From assembly GCA_023299965.1 (NCBI GenBank), contig JALZVN010000247.1, forward strand, positions 1 through 6,781: a stretch of DNA of 6,781 nucleotides. The letters run 5' to 3'. The first letter of the stretch is position 1. The number at the start of each line of letters is the position of its first letter. The stretch is from Saprospiraceae bacterium (GTDB taxonomy: Bacteria > Bacteroidota > Bacteroidia > Chitinophagales > Saprospiraceae). This document shows positions 6,152 through 6,781 of the stretch, in pieces. Below the pieces are notes generated by a model, which saw only the letters and a program-made list of their open reading frames with translations, was not told the origin of the DNA and made no database searches. Both the position numbers and the translations under genes were made by a program.

Positions 6152-6736
6152 ATGTACCTATTTTTTGATACCTCGGCAAATGGAACTCCTAAGAACTGGA
6201 AAGCACCGATAAATGACCCATTTAACTGGCCAAGAATGATTCATCTTTCATGGCTTGTATATAATGAAGACAGAGCGTTAATTACCTCCAGAAATGACAT
6301 CATAAAACCAAAGGGTTTTACGATAAATGAAGAAATTGAGAAAAAACACCATATTAGTCAGGAAAAATCCGTAGCTAATGGTGTAGCTATAAAAGAGGCT
6401 TTAGTCCCCTTTACAGAGGCGCTAAAAGAGGCCAAGTATGTTGTCAGTTTCAATCAAACGTTTAACAATGGCGTTGCAGGTGCAGAACTCTATAGAGCGA
6501 GCATCAGTCCTATTTTAGAACAAAGCAATAATTATTGCTTGATGCAAGAAGCAACTTGGTTTTGCAAATTAAAAGGTACAGGACCTGGCTATAAATGGCC
6601 AAGTCTACAACAAATTCATAAAAAGATATACAATGCGGAGTATGAACATGCGGGAGAAGCACAAGCTGATGTCGCTGTAACTGCATTGTCTTTCTTTCAT
6701 TTATTAGATTTAGAAGCAATAGAAATATTCGATTAA
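6152..6736 (+). CDS. DnaQ-like (DEDDh-fold) exonuclease homologue, probably catalytically inactive
   Basis: This 194-residue, probably cytoplasmic protein follows the outline of DnaQ/epsilon-type 3'-5' exonucleases from start to end. MYLFFDT (1-7) resembles the Exo I strand, followed by PKNWKAP and NWPRMIHLSWLVYNED (25-40). IIKPKGFTINEEIEKKHHIS (50-69) resembles the family's 'I-P-A-HGIS' segment. VVSFNQTFNNGVAGAEL (97-113) is Exo II, and YKWPSLQQIHKKIYNAEYEH (147-166) leads into Exo III, AQADVAVTALSFFHLL (170-185). The metal-binding residues are largely lost: Exo I reads D6-T-S8 instead of D-x-E, Exo II has Asn105 where Asp is expected and Phe100 for the usual His, and Gly168 falls where the Exo III His should be (a His lies at 166). 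Asp6 and Asp173 remain. The frame is open and full length, which argues for a retained non-catalytic role, such as nucleic acid or protein binding, rather than decay. It lies 15 bases after hemC, and its stop overlaps the next ATG. The fold is a confident call; loss of activity is inferred; function is unknown. Confidence 0.8.
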   Translation: MYLFFDTSANGTPKNWKAPINDPFNWPRMIHLSWLVYNEDRALITSRNDIIKPKGFTINEEIEKKHHISQEKSVANGVAIKEALVPFTEALKEAKYVVSFNQTFNNGVAGAELYRASISPILEQSNNYCLMQEATWFCKLKGTGPGYKWPSLQQIHKKIYNAEYEHAGEAQADVAVTALSFFHLLDLEAIEIFD

Positions 6737-6781
6737 TGAAAAAAGTATTTATTAGCAGAACGCTAACTGAAAAAAGCGCAT
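6736..6781 (+). CDS. hemD: Probable uroporphyrinogen-III synthase, first 15 codons (3' end outside window)
   Basis: An ATG at 6736 shares its A with the TAA stop of the exonuclease-like gene (TAATG), the arrangement of translational coupling. The frame is open to the window edge and reads MKKVFISRTLTEKSA. A beta strand ending in a conserved Ser-Arg (VFISR here, VLVTR-like in many homologues) is how HemD proteins usually begin. HemD cyclises and inverts ring D of hydroxymethylbilane, the product of HemC, so its place two genes after hemC fits. Only 15 residues are visible, so the call rests on the N-terminal pattern plus context. Confidence 0.65.
   Translation, partial: MKKVFISRTLTEKSA

Noticed and set aside
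1..6781. A defence system, mobile element or CRISPR array in this window
   Set aside because: All frames of size are housekeeping genes or the exonuclease-like protein; no direct repeat array, transposase, integrase or target-site duplication was seen.

Overview
The window looks like chromosomal DNA of a Bacteroidota bacterium, possibly Cytophagales-like, though the order cannot be fixed by eye. The evidence is an LpxC-FabZ fusion, a short MerR-type regulator of a kind common in that phylum, AT-rich spacers, no clear Shine-Dalgarno sequences, and two matches to the phylum's -7 promoter element TAnnTTTG. Nearly all of it is compact housekeeping sequence. There is no CRISPR array, tRNA, rRNA, insertion sequence or phage gene, and no gene-free stretch longer than 121 bases.

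Left part (1-1188, + strand): the 3' half of gatB (aspartyl/glutamyl-tRNA amidotransferase subunit B), cut by the window edge, then a 69-base AT-rich spacer and a short MerR-family regulator. A perfect 8-bp inverted repeat ends four bases before the regulator's start codon.

Middle (1195-5118, - strand): a lipid A block read right to left as lpxD, lpxC-fabZ, lpxA, and an ABC-type ATPase. Spacers are 55, 6 and 5 bases, so the last three genes look like one translationally linked unit. LpxA adds the first acyl chain to UDP-GlcNAc, LpxC deacetylates it, LpxD adds the second chain, and the FabZ domain acts on hydroxyacyl-ACP, the acyl donor pool used by LpxA and LpxD. The ATPase has no membrane partner here. 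Its stop lies 6 bases from the stop of the convergent MerR gene.

Right part (5240-6781, + strand): a tetrapyrrole block diverging from lpxD across a 121-base spacer. It contains hemC (hydroxymethylbilane synthase), a 194-residue protein with the fold signature of a DnaQ-like 3'-5' exonuclease, and the first 15 codons of what looks like hemD (uroporphyrinogen-III synthase), whose ATG overlaps the preceding stop (TAATG).

The most unusual item is that exonuclease-like protein. Its reading frame is intact and it sits between two consecutive heme enzymes, yet three of the five DEDDh catalytic positions appear substituted, so it is probably a non-catalytic pseudo-exonuclease. Lesser points are an LpxA with Gln at the position of E. 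coli His160, an ABC ATPase without the usual Q-loop Gln and switch His, and a small inverted repeat inside the spacer of a predicted lpxC promoter.
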